A stretch of DNA of 5,983 nt, taken from Paracoccaceae bacterium (GTDB lineage Bacteria; Pseudomonadota; Alphaproteobacteria; Rhodobacterales; Rhodobacteraceae). The notes beneath the pieces are model-generated. The model had not been told where the DNA came from. It did not search any database and saw nothing but the letters and a program-made list of their open reading frames with translations. A program made the position numbers and the translations under genes. Positions within the stretch are counted from its first letter, which is position 1, and each line of letters starts with the position of its first letter. Location: the NCBI GenBank assembly GCA_003564655.1, contig PXES01000263.1, forward strand, positions 1-5,983. Direction: 5' to 3'. This document shows positions 1 through 5,983 of this stretch, piece by piece.

Positions 1-430
1 CATGGCCTTCGCCAAACTCGGCGACAGTGACCGCGCCTGGGAACTGTTCCATCTCCTCAACCCCATTCACCACGGCGACAGCCCCGAAGCCATCAACACT
101 TACAAAGTCGAACCCTACGTCGCCGCCGCCGACATTTATGGCGTGGCTCCCCACATCGGACGCGGCGGCTGGACCTGGTACACCGGCTCCGCCGGCTGGC
201 TCTACCGCCTCCTCGTCGAAACCCTCCTCGGCCTCCACAAACAAGGCGACCACCTCCACTTCAGCACCCACATGCCCAAAACCTGGGACAGCTACAAACT
301 TCACTATCGTTATCAGCAAACCGTCTACCACCTCACCTTCCTCCGCGACCCCCACGCCCCGCCCCCCGAACCCCTCCACCTTCAAAACGACCGCCAGGAG
401 CATCAGGTGGAGATCCGGGTGAGGGGGTAA
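1..430 (+). CDS. C-terminal end of GH94 protein, NdvB-like cyclic beta-1,2-glucan synthase (5' partial)
   Basis: This is the 3' end of a glycoside hydrolase family 94 gene. In cyclic beta-1,2-glucan synthases the GH94 region is the C-terminal phosphorylase that trims the linear glucan before ring closure, in a very large inner-membrane protein that makes periplasmic glucans. The window shows the last ~142 residues. They include the segments LLNPIHH, YKVEPYVAAADIYG and GRGGWTWYTGSAGW, followed by a final beta-rich stretch (LHYRYQQTVYHLTF), all typical of this family. The ATG at position 2 is internal: its residues (MAFAKLGDSDRAWELF) match a conserved helix of the fold, so the true start lies left of the window. 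The catalytic acid region is also outside. The last ~25 residues are proline-rich and look poorly conserved. Third codon positions are strongly C-biased, unlike the defence genes to the right. A cellobiose or chitobiose phosphorylase is the alternative, but the motif wording fits the glucan synthase group better. Confidence 0.85.
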   Translation, partial: MAFAKLGDSDRAWELFHLLNPIHHGDSPEAINTYKVEPYVAAADIYGVAPHIGRGGWTWYTGSAGWLYRLLVETLLGLHKQGDHLHFSTHMPKTWDSYKLHYRYQQTVYHLTFLRDPHAPPPEPLHLQNDRQEHQVEIRVRG

Positions 431-456
431 ACGCTCCGAAGCTTATTCCGTCTCGT

Positions 457-485
457 TTCCCACCGTTCCACGCTCTCGTGGGAAC
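457..485. repeat. REP-like hairpin with GTTCCACG...CGTGGGAAC core
   Basis: TTCCCAC (457-463) and GTGGGAA (478-484) are perfect 7-base inverted arms. An alternative fold pairs GTTCCACG (465-472) with CGTGGGAAC (477-485), with loop CTCT and one bulged G at 480. The core resembles the dispersed GTTCCCACG-CTC-CGTGGGAAC palindromes found in many bacterial genomes as REP-type intergenic repeats, here in degenerate form. It lies 26 bases after the GH94 stop codon and could also help end transcription. No T run follows directly; TTTT appears about nine bases later. The inverted repeat is seen directly; its status as a dispersed repeat is inferred. Confidence 0.45.
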
Positions 486-562
486 CCTGGAGAAGTTTTC
501 GCAGTTGATTGATGGAAAGCAGAGAGCCCACGCAGGGGGCAGATGACGAAGCAACAGGTCCA

Positions 563-582
563 GAGATGTCCCGGACATTCTC
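563..582. repeat. Imperfect 20-base dyad (GAGA-TGTCC-C-GGACA-T-TCTC)
   Basis: GAGATGTCC (563-571) is followed after one base by GGACATTCTC (573-582). The arms pair over nine positions with a single bulged T at 578. The one-base centre makes it look more like a DNA dyad than an RNA hairpin, although an RNA could still fold the outer pairs. No function can be assigned. It lies downstream of both flanking genes, so it is not an obvious operator for either. Confidence 0.35.
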
Positions 583-601
583 CAGATCCCGCACATCCTC
601 A

Positions 602-628
602 CGGATGACCGCCATCCCCCATCATCCG
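602..628. repeat. Inverted repeat CGGATGA / TCATCCG
   Basis: Perfect 7-base arms at 602-608 and 622-628 flank a 13-base C-rich loop. It is the third inverted repeat in the same gap. It lies about 70 bases beyond the ATPase stop codon on that gene's strand, without a following T run. Its role is unknown. Confidence 0.35.
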
Positions 629-696
629 GGCGACCTGTCCGAGGGAAACACAAAATATCTCGAACGTTTCCATCAAAAAAGGTCTCAAATAGCCTG

Positions 697-2460
697 CTAC
701 TTCGTAGGTCTATCGAACCGGAACCCCAGAAGACTACCAGCGGGAGTCGCGTCATTGAGTGTGAGGCGGACGTGGCTGTCGAAATCAAAACCGTCCGAGA
801 AATCGTCTCTCGGAACCATATCGGAATTCATGGTGCAAATATATTGTCCAGCGAAGCCGGAAGTCACTTGCTGTGCACGCTCTAAAGCCAAAGCTCGCTG
901 ACGTGGATCAACCGAATCGTACATCAGAGTGTCGTGTATGAGAAAGTCGACTCCGTCCCGAAAATCCTTCTGAAGCTGCAGTGCCGCAAGGTCGAAGCAG
1001 AAAATCTTCATCTTGTCGATGCCCTCACTTCCGCTCCGCTCGATATCAACACTGTACTTATAGCCTGTGTCCGCCACGTCGATTACAAGCCTGCCCGGGG
1101 TTTTGTAAAGCGACTGAGAGTGCTCATTGAAAAGGCGCACAGCCGTGGACCAAACATCCCACCGCTGTTCGTGGTCTTGTTCCGCAGTCTTGACGAGCTT
1201 GGACTTCCCTTCTTTCACCTTGCGTTTTGCCTCCTTCAATTCCTTCATTTCCCGCAGGCGTGTTTCTACACGGTCCAGTTTGCCTTGAAGGGTTACATTG
1301 CGTTCCTGAAGCTTCGTCATCTCCTGAAGCGCACCATGACTTTTGAGGATTTCCATCACCTCCGCCCGTTGGTTGGTCAGATCAGCAATGTCCGTTTCAC
1401 GGCGGCTAATGGACTCAGAAAGACGTTTCATCTCCGTGCCAAGAAACTCCTTGCGGTTGGTCACGATTGCAGCGTGAAAGCTGCGGGCATCGCCTAGACT
1501 CTTAACCACCGCATCCGGCAGAACCAGACCAGCCTCCTTGTATAGTTTTTCCAGTGATAGCGAGTCTGGCGGCTTCTCTTCGGCGATGGAGGCCTCATAT
1601 CGAGCGAGGCGACGGCGGTCTTCGATGTTTTTATTTGTCAGGGCATGAATTTCTGCGGTCAGTCGGTCGGCGTCCGACTGGATGCTGTCGTACTGGGGAT
1701 GGACCTTGAAAGTTTCAAGCGCGGCCTGGGAGGCATTCTGTTGCTGCTCAAGCTGAATTCGTTGCGTCTCAAGCTCGCCTACGGAACCCATGGCCGCTTC
1801 CATCGCACCCGTCTTAATAGCTTTTTCAATCGCCTTGACGCCATCTTCCTGGTCCTTGAGTCCTTGCCAGCGAGCAGCGTATTCCCAGTTCATACCCAGC
1901 AGGTAAGCCGTGTGAAGCTGGGTGTCCCATGTCTTCTGCTGGCGGAAATGTCTGAATGGGCTCATGTAAGCGTCAGGGCGGCGTCGCACAAAGTAGGATA
2001 CAAGGCTCCGATAGCTGGGTTTGTAGGGAAGACCGTCGACATTTCGCGGCAGATCAAACAACACCAATCCGAGCAGTTTACGCCAACGATCGATCTTGAA
2101 TACCCGTTGGCCCGTCTCCTCATCAACTTCGGGTTGCTCCGGCCAGCCCGTGGTATCCCCACTGATCACGACACGGTTGTGTTCATCGACGGAGCGTGTC
2201 ACCTTGACCTTCTTTTTGGCCATTGTGATCTCTATGGTGAACTGCCAGGATTTCAAAGGGTCGATGATTAGTCCTTTTCCCTTGGACGCGCTGCCTCCAA
2301 GGCAGAAATCGAGAATCTCGATCAGCGTCGACTTGCCCAGCCCGTTCCGAGTGTCTTTGGTCGAGGATACATCCGACCGGTCCGCGAGAATCACGTTCAG
2401 ACCTGCCGTGAAATCCACCCGATGGAATGTGCTCTTGTTCGCCGACAGACTATGAATCAT
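697..2460 (-). CDS. ABC-3C system ABC ATPase, DUF2326 domain protein
   Basis: This 587-residue protein is an SMC/RecN-like ABC ATPase of the ABC-three-component class. The N-terminal half-domain carries a Walker A at residues 38-45 (RNGLGKST). A long charged coiled coil spans about residues 200-430. The C-terminal DUF2326 domain brings the second half of the ATPase: a serine/glycine signature-like stretch near 476-481 (SGSEGI) with MKIFCFDLA after it, and a Walker B-like FLIHD at 506-510. Asp510 is followed by Thr, not by the usual catalytic Glu. In the published model such ATPases sense foreign nucleic acid and drive an effector; here the presumed partners are the middle component and HNH protein encoded just upstream. 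The ATG at 2460 is favoured by an excellent ribosome binding site (AAGGAGG, 7-base spacing). The gene overlaps the end of the middle-component gene by 11 bases and ends the operon at a TAG. No frameshift is seen and the length is normal for the family. Confidence 0.88.
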   Translation of the reverse strand: MIHSLSANKSTFHRVDFTAGLNVILADRSDVSSTKDTRNGLGKSTLIEILDFCLGGSASKGKGLIIDPLKSWQFTIEITMAKKKVKVTRSVDEHNRVVISGDTTGWPEQPEVDEETGQRVFKIDRWRKLLGLVLFDLPRNVDGLPYKPSYRSLVSYFVRRRPDAYMSPFRHFRQQKTWDTQLHTAYLLGMNWEYAARWQGLKDQEDGVKAIEKAIKTGAMEAAMGSVGELETQRIQLEQQQNASQAALETFKVHPQYDSIQSDADRLTAEIHALTNKNIEDRRRLARYEASIAEEKPPDSLSLEKLYKEAGLVLPDAVVKSLGDARSFHAAIVTNRKEFLGTEMKRLSESISRRETDIADLTNQRAEVMEILKSHGALQEMTKLQERNVTLQGKLDRVETRLREMKELKEAKRKVKEGKSKLVKTAEQDHEQRWDVWSTAVRLFNEHSQSLYKTPGRLVIDVADTGYKYSVDIERSGSEGIDKMKIFCFDLAALQLQKDFRDGVDFLIHDTLMYDSVDPRQRALALERAQQVTSGFAGQYICTMNSDMVPRDDFSDGFDFDSHVRLTLNDATPAGSLLGFRFDRPTK

Positions 2461-2686
2461 CAGGTATCCTCCTTTTTAGCATTCCCTGGGACAAAGCCAC
2501 CATACCGGTAATGTGAAGAAGGTCCAATGCCAGGATGTAACGCTCGAAATTGCCCACTGCGCGTTCACTGCGAACCTTCTCCCAAAGGCTCGTTACGGTT
2601 TGCGGCCGGTCCAGTAAGCGCAAAAGCAATCCCCCAACACCCAGAAGTGCCTGGTCTTCGGGAATATGTTTGGTGGGCAAAATCAT
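2450..2686 (-). CDS. ABC-3C middle component, MC6 type
   Basis: This 78-residue protein matches what I know of the ABC-three-component middle component 6 family in length, start and position. It opens with MILPTKHIP, then a hydrophobic helix (LLGVGGLLLRLLD, residues 14-26), then TVTSLWEKV (30-38), then a conserved core FERYILALDLLHITG (47-61), and a short basic tail ending PDDS. The pattern looks like a small winged-helix-like adaptor without catalytic residues. The family is thought to link the ABC ATPase to the effector. The ATG at 2686 overlaps the TGA of the HNH gene as ATGA, and the stop lies 11 bases inside the ATPase gene, so translation of all three is probably coupled. Its own upstream site is weak (CAGG about 10 bases before the ATG), which supports coupling. 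The identification rests on remembered family patterns and on context. Confidence 0.82.
   Translation of the reverse strand: MILPTKHIPEDQALLGVGGLLLRLLDRPQTVTSLWEKVRSERAVGNFERYILALDLLHITGMVALSQGMLKRRIPDDS
2468..2474 (-). promoter_or_regulatory. Strong ribosome binding site for the ABC ATPase gene
   Basis: AAGGAGG on the - strand lies 7 bases before the ATG at 2460, inside the last codons of the middle-component gene. It fixes the ATPase start and means the ATPase can be initiated independently as well as by coupling. Confidence 0.8.
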
Positions 2687-3450
2687 TTCTTAAAAACCTG
2701 GCATGTTTCGAACAGGTGGATCAAGACCGCTTGCCCCGCCGCTTGCTCTGCATGGCGACGAAACCCTTTCTTCGCGAATGCACACATCAATTCGAACAGG
2801 TCTCCGCCTGTCACGCTTCGCTTCTTGAGACGCCAGTATTCCTCCAGAAATCCTGCCTTGAGACGCTCGGGAAATTCCGGGTCGTCTTGCGCGACAGTCT
2901 CGATGTACCGGGCAACTTCAGAGGCAACGCCAAGCCCCATTGCAATCAAAGCGCGATGGTCGGCATCCAGATCGTTCTTGCGGATCTTGTCTTCAACCTT
3001 TAACAGGGAGTAATCCGCAGACAGATTCGATGGCGTAATGCAGGTGGCCCACTTCGTTGCTTCCTCAAGTTCGGAAAAGCCAACCTCCGAAAATGCGTCC
3101 AGCATGGCTTGGCGAACTTTGGCCTCATGCTTTTTCTTTAGCGTAAGGAGCCTGTCGGGCGGGTAATCGCGCTCCCCCTCGGGAATGGCGTCAATCATGT
3201 CGTGGCAAGCCCCGCATAGGTAAATCAAATTGTTGTAATGGTCCCGTTCCTTTACTGACATATTGGGGTCATATCTCGCTGAGCGCTGGGATTTTCCTTT
3301 TCCGTCATTTTCACCAGCAATGTGTGCTGCTTTGCCGACATTCACGGGTCCGCCATTTTCGCTCTCCGGGGACAAGTCGCATTGGCAGATTGCGCAGGTT
3401 CCACCACTGCGAAAAGCCAAGAGTAGCTTGGTCGCATAGCTGGCGCTCAT
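2683..3450 (-). CDS. HNH nuclease with ABC-3C C-terminal domain (effector)
   Basis: This 255-residue protein has two parts. Residues 15-109 form an HNH nuclease. C19/C22 and C79/C82 are the likely zinc-binding pairs. His43 (AHI) is the probable general base, and Asn74 (NNLIYLC) and His83 (CGACHDMID) complete the motif. A YPPDRLLTLKKKHE helix follows, as is usual in HNH proteins. From about residue 140 to the end is a mainly helical domain (including ASEVARYIE and GFLEEYWRLKKR) that I read as the C-terminal domain found in ABC-3C third components, which ties the effector to the middle component. I chose ATG 3450 because AAAGGA lies 10 bases upstream and the protein then begins just before the HNH fold. 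The frame stays open to a TTG at 3489, which would add 13 residues and overlap hsdR. All HNH residues are present, so an active DNA nuclease is expected. The gene starts 25 bases after the hsdR stop and overlaps the middle-component start by four bases. Confidence 0.85.
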   Translation of the reverse strand: MSASYATKLLLAFRSGGTCAICQCDLSPESENGGPVNVGKAAHIAGENDGKGKSQRSARYDPNMSVKERDHYNNLIYLCGACHDMIDAIPEGERDYPPDRLLTLKKKHEAKVRQAMLDAFSEVGFSELEEATKWATCITPSNLSADYSLLKVEDKIRKNDLDADHRALIAMGLGVASEVARYIETVAQDDPEFPERLKAGFLEEYWRLKKRSVTGGDLFELMCAFAKKGFRRHAEQAAGQAVLIHLFETCQVFKK

Positions 3451-3460
3451 GAAATCAAGT

Positions 3461-3466
3461 TCCTTT
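3461..3466 (-). promoter_or_regulatory. Ribosome binding site supporting start at 3450
   Basis: AAAGGA on the - strand lies in the 25-base gap after the hsdR stop, 10 bases before ATG 3450. It supports this start over the TTG at 3489. Confidence 0.55.
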
Positions 3467-3475
3467 GGACGCAGT

Positions 3476-5983
3476 TCATGTCGAAACAACCCCTTCCGCC
3501 ATCAACTCCGCCTGCCGGATCACCAGTTGCGTTGCGTTTTCCTGCGCGTCCGGCGGGTAACCGTACTTCGTAAGTAGACGGCGGATTGTTCTTCGCATAT
3601 CGGCGCGGACGGTTTCCCGCTGGGTCCAGTCCAGCGAGGCTTTGGCTTTGATCCTGTCCGCCAATTCACGGGCAATCAGCTTCAGGGTGTCATCCTGTAT
3701 GACTTCACGCGCGGATTCGTTGTCCGCTAGCGCGTCATAAAAGGCCACCTCGTCATCCCGGAGCCCGGAAGCTTCTCCCCGCTCGACAGCTTCTCGAATG
3801 GTCTTGGCCAGTCCTATCAGTTCCTCAATCACCTGGGCGGTGGTGATCGCACGGTTGTTGTAGCGCCGCATGGTTTCTTCGAGGGATTCCCGGAATCCCT
3901 TCGACTGAACGATATTGACCCTTTCGCGGCTGCGGATTTTGTCATTGAGCAGTTTACGCAAGGTTTCCAGAGCAAGGTTCTTGTGGGGCAGTGCGGCCAT
4001 GCGATCCAGAAAATCGTCGGACAGGATACCGACATTCGGATCGGTCAATCCGGCGGTTTGAAACAAGTCGATCACTCCATCCGACGAGACCGCCCCCGAA
4101 ATCACCTGACGCACCGCCGCGCGCACATCCGTGGCGGGTGGAGGACCGTCATCCATCAGGCGCTTGCGGATGGCCGCGCGAATGGACTGGAAGTAGGCAA
4201 GATCGTCCCGGATTGCCTCTGTCTCGGGCCGTGGCACGGACAACGCAAACGCCTTGGACAGCGCCGCAACCATCGTCATGAACCGGCGCTTGCCGTCTTC
4301 CTGCTCAAACACGTAGTCCGCCCCGGCCGTAACCGCCTGGAGCTGATCTGCTTCAACATGGGTAAAGAACCCGGTGTAATCGAAACCGTTGAAGAAGTCG
4401 CGGAGCGCCTCGAACTCCCGCTCCATCAGAGGCACGGCCTCATCCTGGATGTTTTCGACCGGATTTCCCTCGCCGCCGGCCTGGGTATAGGTCTGCACGG
4501 CGTCGCGAAGTTGATCGGCAATGCCCAGGAAATCGACAACCACGCCGCCGGGCTTCTCGCCAAATACCCGGTTCACGCGGGCAATGGCCTGCATGAGCGA
4601 ATGTCCGGCCAGCGGCTTGTCAAGATACATCGTGTGCAACGGCGGACAGTCGAACCCGGTCAGCCACATATCGCACACAATCACAAGCCGCAGGTCATCC
4701 GCAGGGTCCTTGAAGCGGCGGGCCAAGGCTTCCCGGCGGGCCTTTGTTCTTCCGTGATAGCGAATCGGGCCGATGAGCGGCTCAATGCGCCTTTGGTAGG
4801 CCTCGTTGCTCTCTCCCTTGCGCGGGGAAGGAATCGCCCCATCCATCACAACCTTGACGAATCCGGCATCGTCTTCATCTGCGTGCCAATCCGGACGCAA
4901 AGCCACGATCCGGTCGTAGAGCTTCATGCAGATGTCGCGGCTCATGCCGACGACCATCGCCTTGCCCTCGATCACCTCGCGTCGCTTCTCCAAGTGCCCC
5001 ACGATCTCCGAAGCCACCAGATCAAGCCGCCGATCTGATCCGACCAACTCCTCCAGAGCAACATCGAAGTACAGCGGGGTCTCCGTCCCGTCGCGTGAGG
5101 CTTCGAATGCCGCTTCCAGTTCGGCTTCCGCCTCGCGCACGCCCTGTTCATCGGGATACAGGGAAACCAGCCGCATCTCGTAGTAGATAGGCACGGTGGC
5201 GTTGTCGTGGATGGCCTGCCGAATGTCATAGATGTCGGCATACTCGCCGAATACCGCCGGGGTGCTCCGGTCATCACGTTCCAGCGGCGTTCCCGTAAAT
5301 CCGACGAAGGTCGCGTTCGGCAGCGCCTCGCGCATCCAGCGTGCGCCACCGTCGAGAAATCCGTATTGGCTCCGGTGGGCCTCGTCCGCCATCACAACGA
5401 TGTTGGCGCGTTCGCTCACCGGTCCGCCGCGCTCCTCGAACTTCTGAATCGTCGTGAAGACCACGCCACCGGAAGCACGGTTCAGCCGGGCAGTCAGATC
5501 CTCGCGACTCTCCGCCTGCTCCGGTTCCTGACGGAGCAAAGCTCGTCCTGCCGCAAAAGTGCCGAAGAGCTGACCGTCGAGGTCGTTGCGGTCGGTGACG
5601 ACGACAATGGTAGGGTTCGCCATTTGCTCGTCGCCAACAAGCGCCCCGGCCAGCATCAGCATGGTCAGACTCTTGCCGGAGCCCTGCGTATGCCAGATTA
5701 CCCCGCCGCGCCCGTCACCTTCACCGACCGGGGCCTTCAGCGCGGCTTTGACGGAAGCGCGTGTCTCGCGCATCGCCCGAAACTGATGGTATCCCGCCAC
5801 CTTCTTTATGATTTCACCGGAACGATCATCCTCCTCGAAGGTCACGCAGTGGCGCAGGTAGTCGAGCAGGCTGGCCGGATCGAACAGGCCCTTGATCAAG
5901 ACTTCAAGCGACGGCTGGCCGGGCTCGCGACAATCTTCGACGGACCGCCAGGGCGAGAACCGGTCCGATCCCGCCGTCAACGA
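3476..5983 (-). CDS. hsdR: Type I restriction enzyme R subunit HsdR (5' partial)
   Basis: HsdR is the ATP-driven DNA translocase and nuclease of type I restriction complexes, acting with HsdM and HsdS on unmodified foreign DNA. The window holds the last ~835 residues. Numbering from the first in-window codon, the helicase motor shows Walker A in HTQGSGKS (98-105), DEAH (200-203), TGTP (230-233), DMWLTGFD near 438-445 and the motif VI region MQAIARVNRV near 463-472. The C-terminal third matches the HsdR helical domain (DUF3387 type), with NNRAITTAQVIEELIGLAK and DWTQRETVRADMRR. The frame is open to the right edge; the TTG at 5980 is not a start, because the segment SLTAGSDRFSPWR is a conserved internal stretch of HsdR. 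The N-terminal PD-(D/E)xK nuclease domain, about 200-270 residues, is therefore outside. No stop or frameshift interrupts the visible part. It ends in TGA 25 bases before the HNH gene, so the promoter is probably upstream of the hsd genes and shared. Confidence 0.95.
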   Translation of the reverse strand, partial: SLTAGSDRFSPWRSVEDCREPGQPSLEVLIKGLFDPASLLDYLRHCVTFEEDDRSGEIIKKVAGYHQFRAMRETRASVKAALKAPVGEGDGRGGVIWHTQGSGKSLTMLMLAGALVGDEQMANPTIVVVTDRNDLDGQLFGTFAAGRALLRQEPEQAESREDLTARLNRASGGVVFTTIQKFEERGGPVSERANIVVMADEAHRSQYGFLDGGARWMREALPNATFVGFTGTPLERDDRSTPAVFGEYADIYDIRQAIHDNATVPIYYEMRLVSLYPDEQGVREAEAELEAAFEASRDGTETPLYFDVALEELVGSDRRLDLVASEIVGHLEKRREVIEGKAMVVGMSRDICMKLYDRIVALRPDWHADEDDAGFVKVVMDGAIPSPRKGESNEAYQRRIEPLIGPIRYHGRTKARREALARRFKDPADDLRLVIVCDMWLTGFDCPPLHTMYLDKPLAGHSLMQAIARVNRVFGEKPGGVVVDFLGIADQLRDAVQTYTQAGGEGNPVENIQDEAVPLMEREFEALRDFFNGFDYTGFFTHVEADQLQAVTAGADYVFEQEDGKRRFMTMVAALSKAFALSVPRPETEAIRDDLAYFQSIRAAIRKRLMDDGPPPATDVRAAVRQVISGAVSSDGVIDLFQTAGLTDPNVGILSDDFLDRMAALPHKNLALETLRKLLNDKIRSRERVNIVQSKGFRESLEETMRRYNNRAITTAQVIEELIGLAKTIREAVERGEASGLRDDEVAFYDALADNESAREVIQDDTLKLIARELADRIKAKASLDWTQRETVRADMRRTIRRLLTKYGYPPDAQENATQLVIRQAELMAEGVVST

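Larger units (their letters stand above)
431..696. other. Intergenic region between convergent genes, with three inverted repeats
   Basis: This 266-base gap separates the stop codons of two convergent genes. I see no credible gene in it: open frames exist on both strands but resemble no known protein and overlap each other. It contains three separate inverted repeats, listed individually. It has no clear intrinsic terminator (GC-rich hairpin followed directly by a T run) for either flanking gene. An A-rich tract at about 675-680 reads as six T on the - strand after the ATPase gene, but the hairpin before it is weak. Confidence 0.7.

Noticed and set aside
403..615. 70-codon open frame on the - strand in the intergenic gap, overlapping the GH94 3' end
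   Set aside because: It crosses the REP-like hairpin, has no recognisable domain and no clear coding bias, and competes with open frames on both strands. It may only reflect the structured repeat region.
674..708. Possible intrinsic terminator after the ATPase gene (CTAC-TTC-GTAG hairpin and six T on the - strand)
   Set aside because: The stem is only four base pairs and overlaps the stop codon, and about 17 bases separate it from the T run, so it does not meet the usual pattern.
707..722. tRNA T-arm-like string (GGTTCGATAGACC on the - strand)
   Set aside because: It lies in the last codons of the ATPase gene, and no acceptor, D or anticodon arms can be found around it.
934..2271. Long + strand open frames of 187 and 208 codons opposite the ABC ATPase gene
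   Set aside because: They are antisense to a well-supported DUF2326 ATPase with an excellent ribosome binding site, and show no domain features of their own.
3451..3489. Longer HNH protein starting at TTG 3489
   Set aside because: This would add 13 residues outside the HNH fold and overlap hsdR. ATG 3450 has a reasonable AAAGGA site and gives a typical N-terminus.
3983..5038. Long + strand open frame of 351 codons opposite hsdR
   Set aside because: It is antisense to conserved HsdR motor and C-terminal sequence, and its translation resembles no known protein. It is a shadow of the codon bias of hsdR.

Overview
The window joins the 3' end of a housekeeping-type carbohydrate gene on the + strand to a tightly packed defence operon on the - strand. 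The organism is probably a moderately GC-rich Gram-negative bacterium: the left-hand gene resembles the C-terminus of cyclic beta-1,2-glucan synthases (NdvB-like), and its third codon positions are strongly C-biased. A verrucomicrobial or proteobacterial host would fit, but the sequence alone does not settle the taxon.

Layout. Positions 1-430 (+) hold the last ~142 residues of a GH94 protein. Positions 431-696 form a non-coding gap between convergent genes. It contains three separate inverted repeats and no gene I can support. Positions 697-3450 (-) hold a complete three-gene set that I identify as an ABC-three-component (ABC-3C) conflict system. In order of transcription these are an HNH nuclease fused to an ABC-3C C-terminal domain (3450-2683), a 78-residue middle component of the MC6 type (2686-2450), and a DUF2326-type ABC ATPase with a long coiled coil (2460-697). 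Positions 3476-5983 (-) hold the motor and C-terminal part of a type I restriction subunit HsdR. Its N-terminal nuclease domain lies beyond the right edge.

How the genes work together. The four - strand genes form one apparent transcription unit. There are 25 bases between hsdR and the HNH gene, an ATGA overlap between the HNH gene and the middle component, and an 11-base overlap between the middle component and the ATPase. The nested overlaps suggest translational coupling of the three ABC-3C proteins. In the published model for ABC-3C systems, which is largely computational, the ATPase senses invading nucleic acid and the middle component relays this to the effector, here an HNH nuclease. 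Placement directly behind hsdR suggests a composite locus in which restriction and an ABC-3C nuclease system are co-expressed. The main interest of the window is this complete but little-characterised ABC-3C/HNH module attached to a type I restriction operon.
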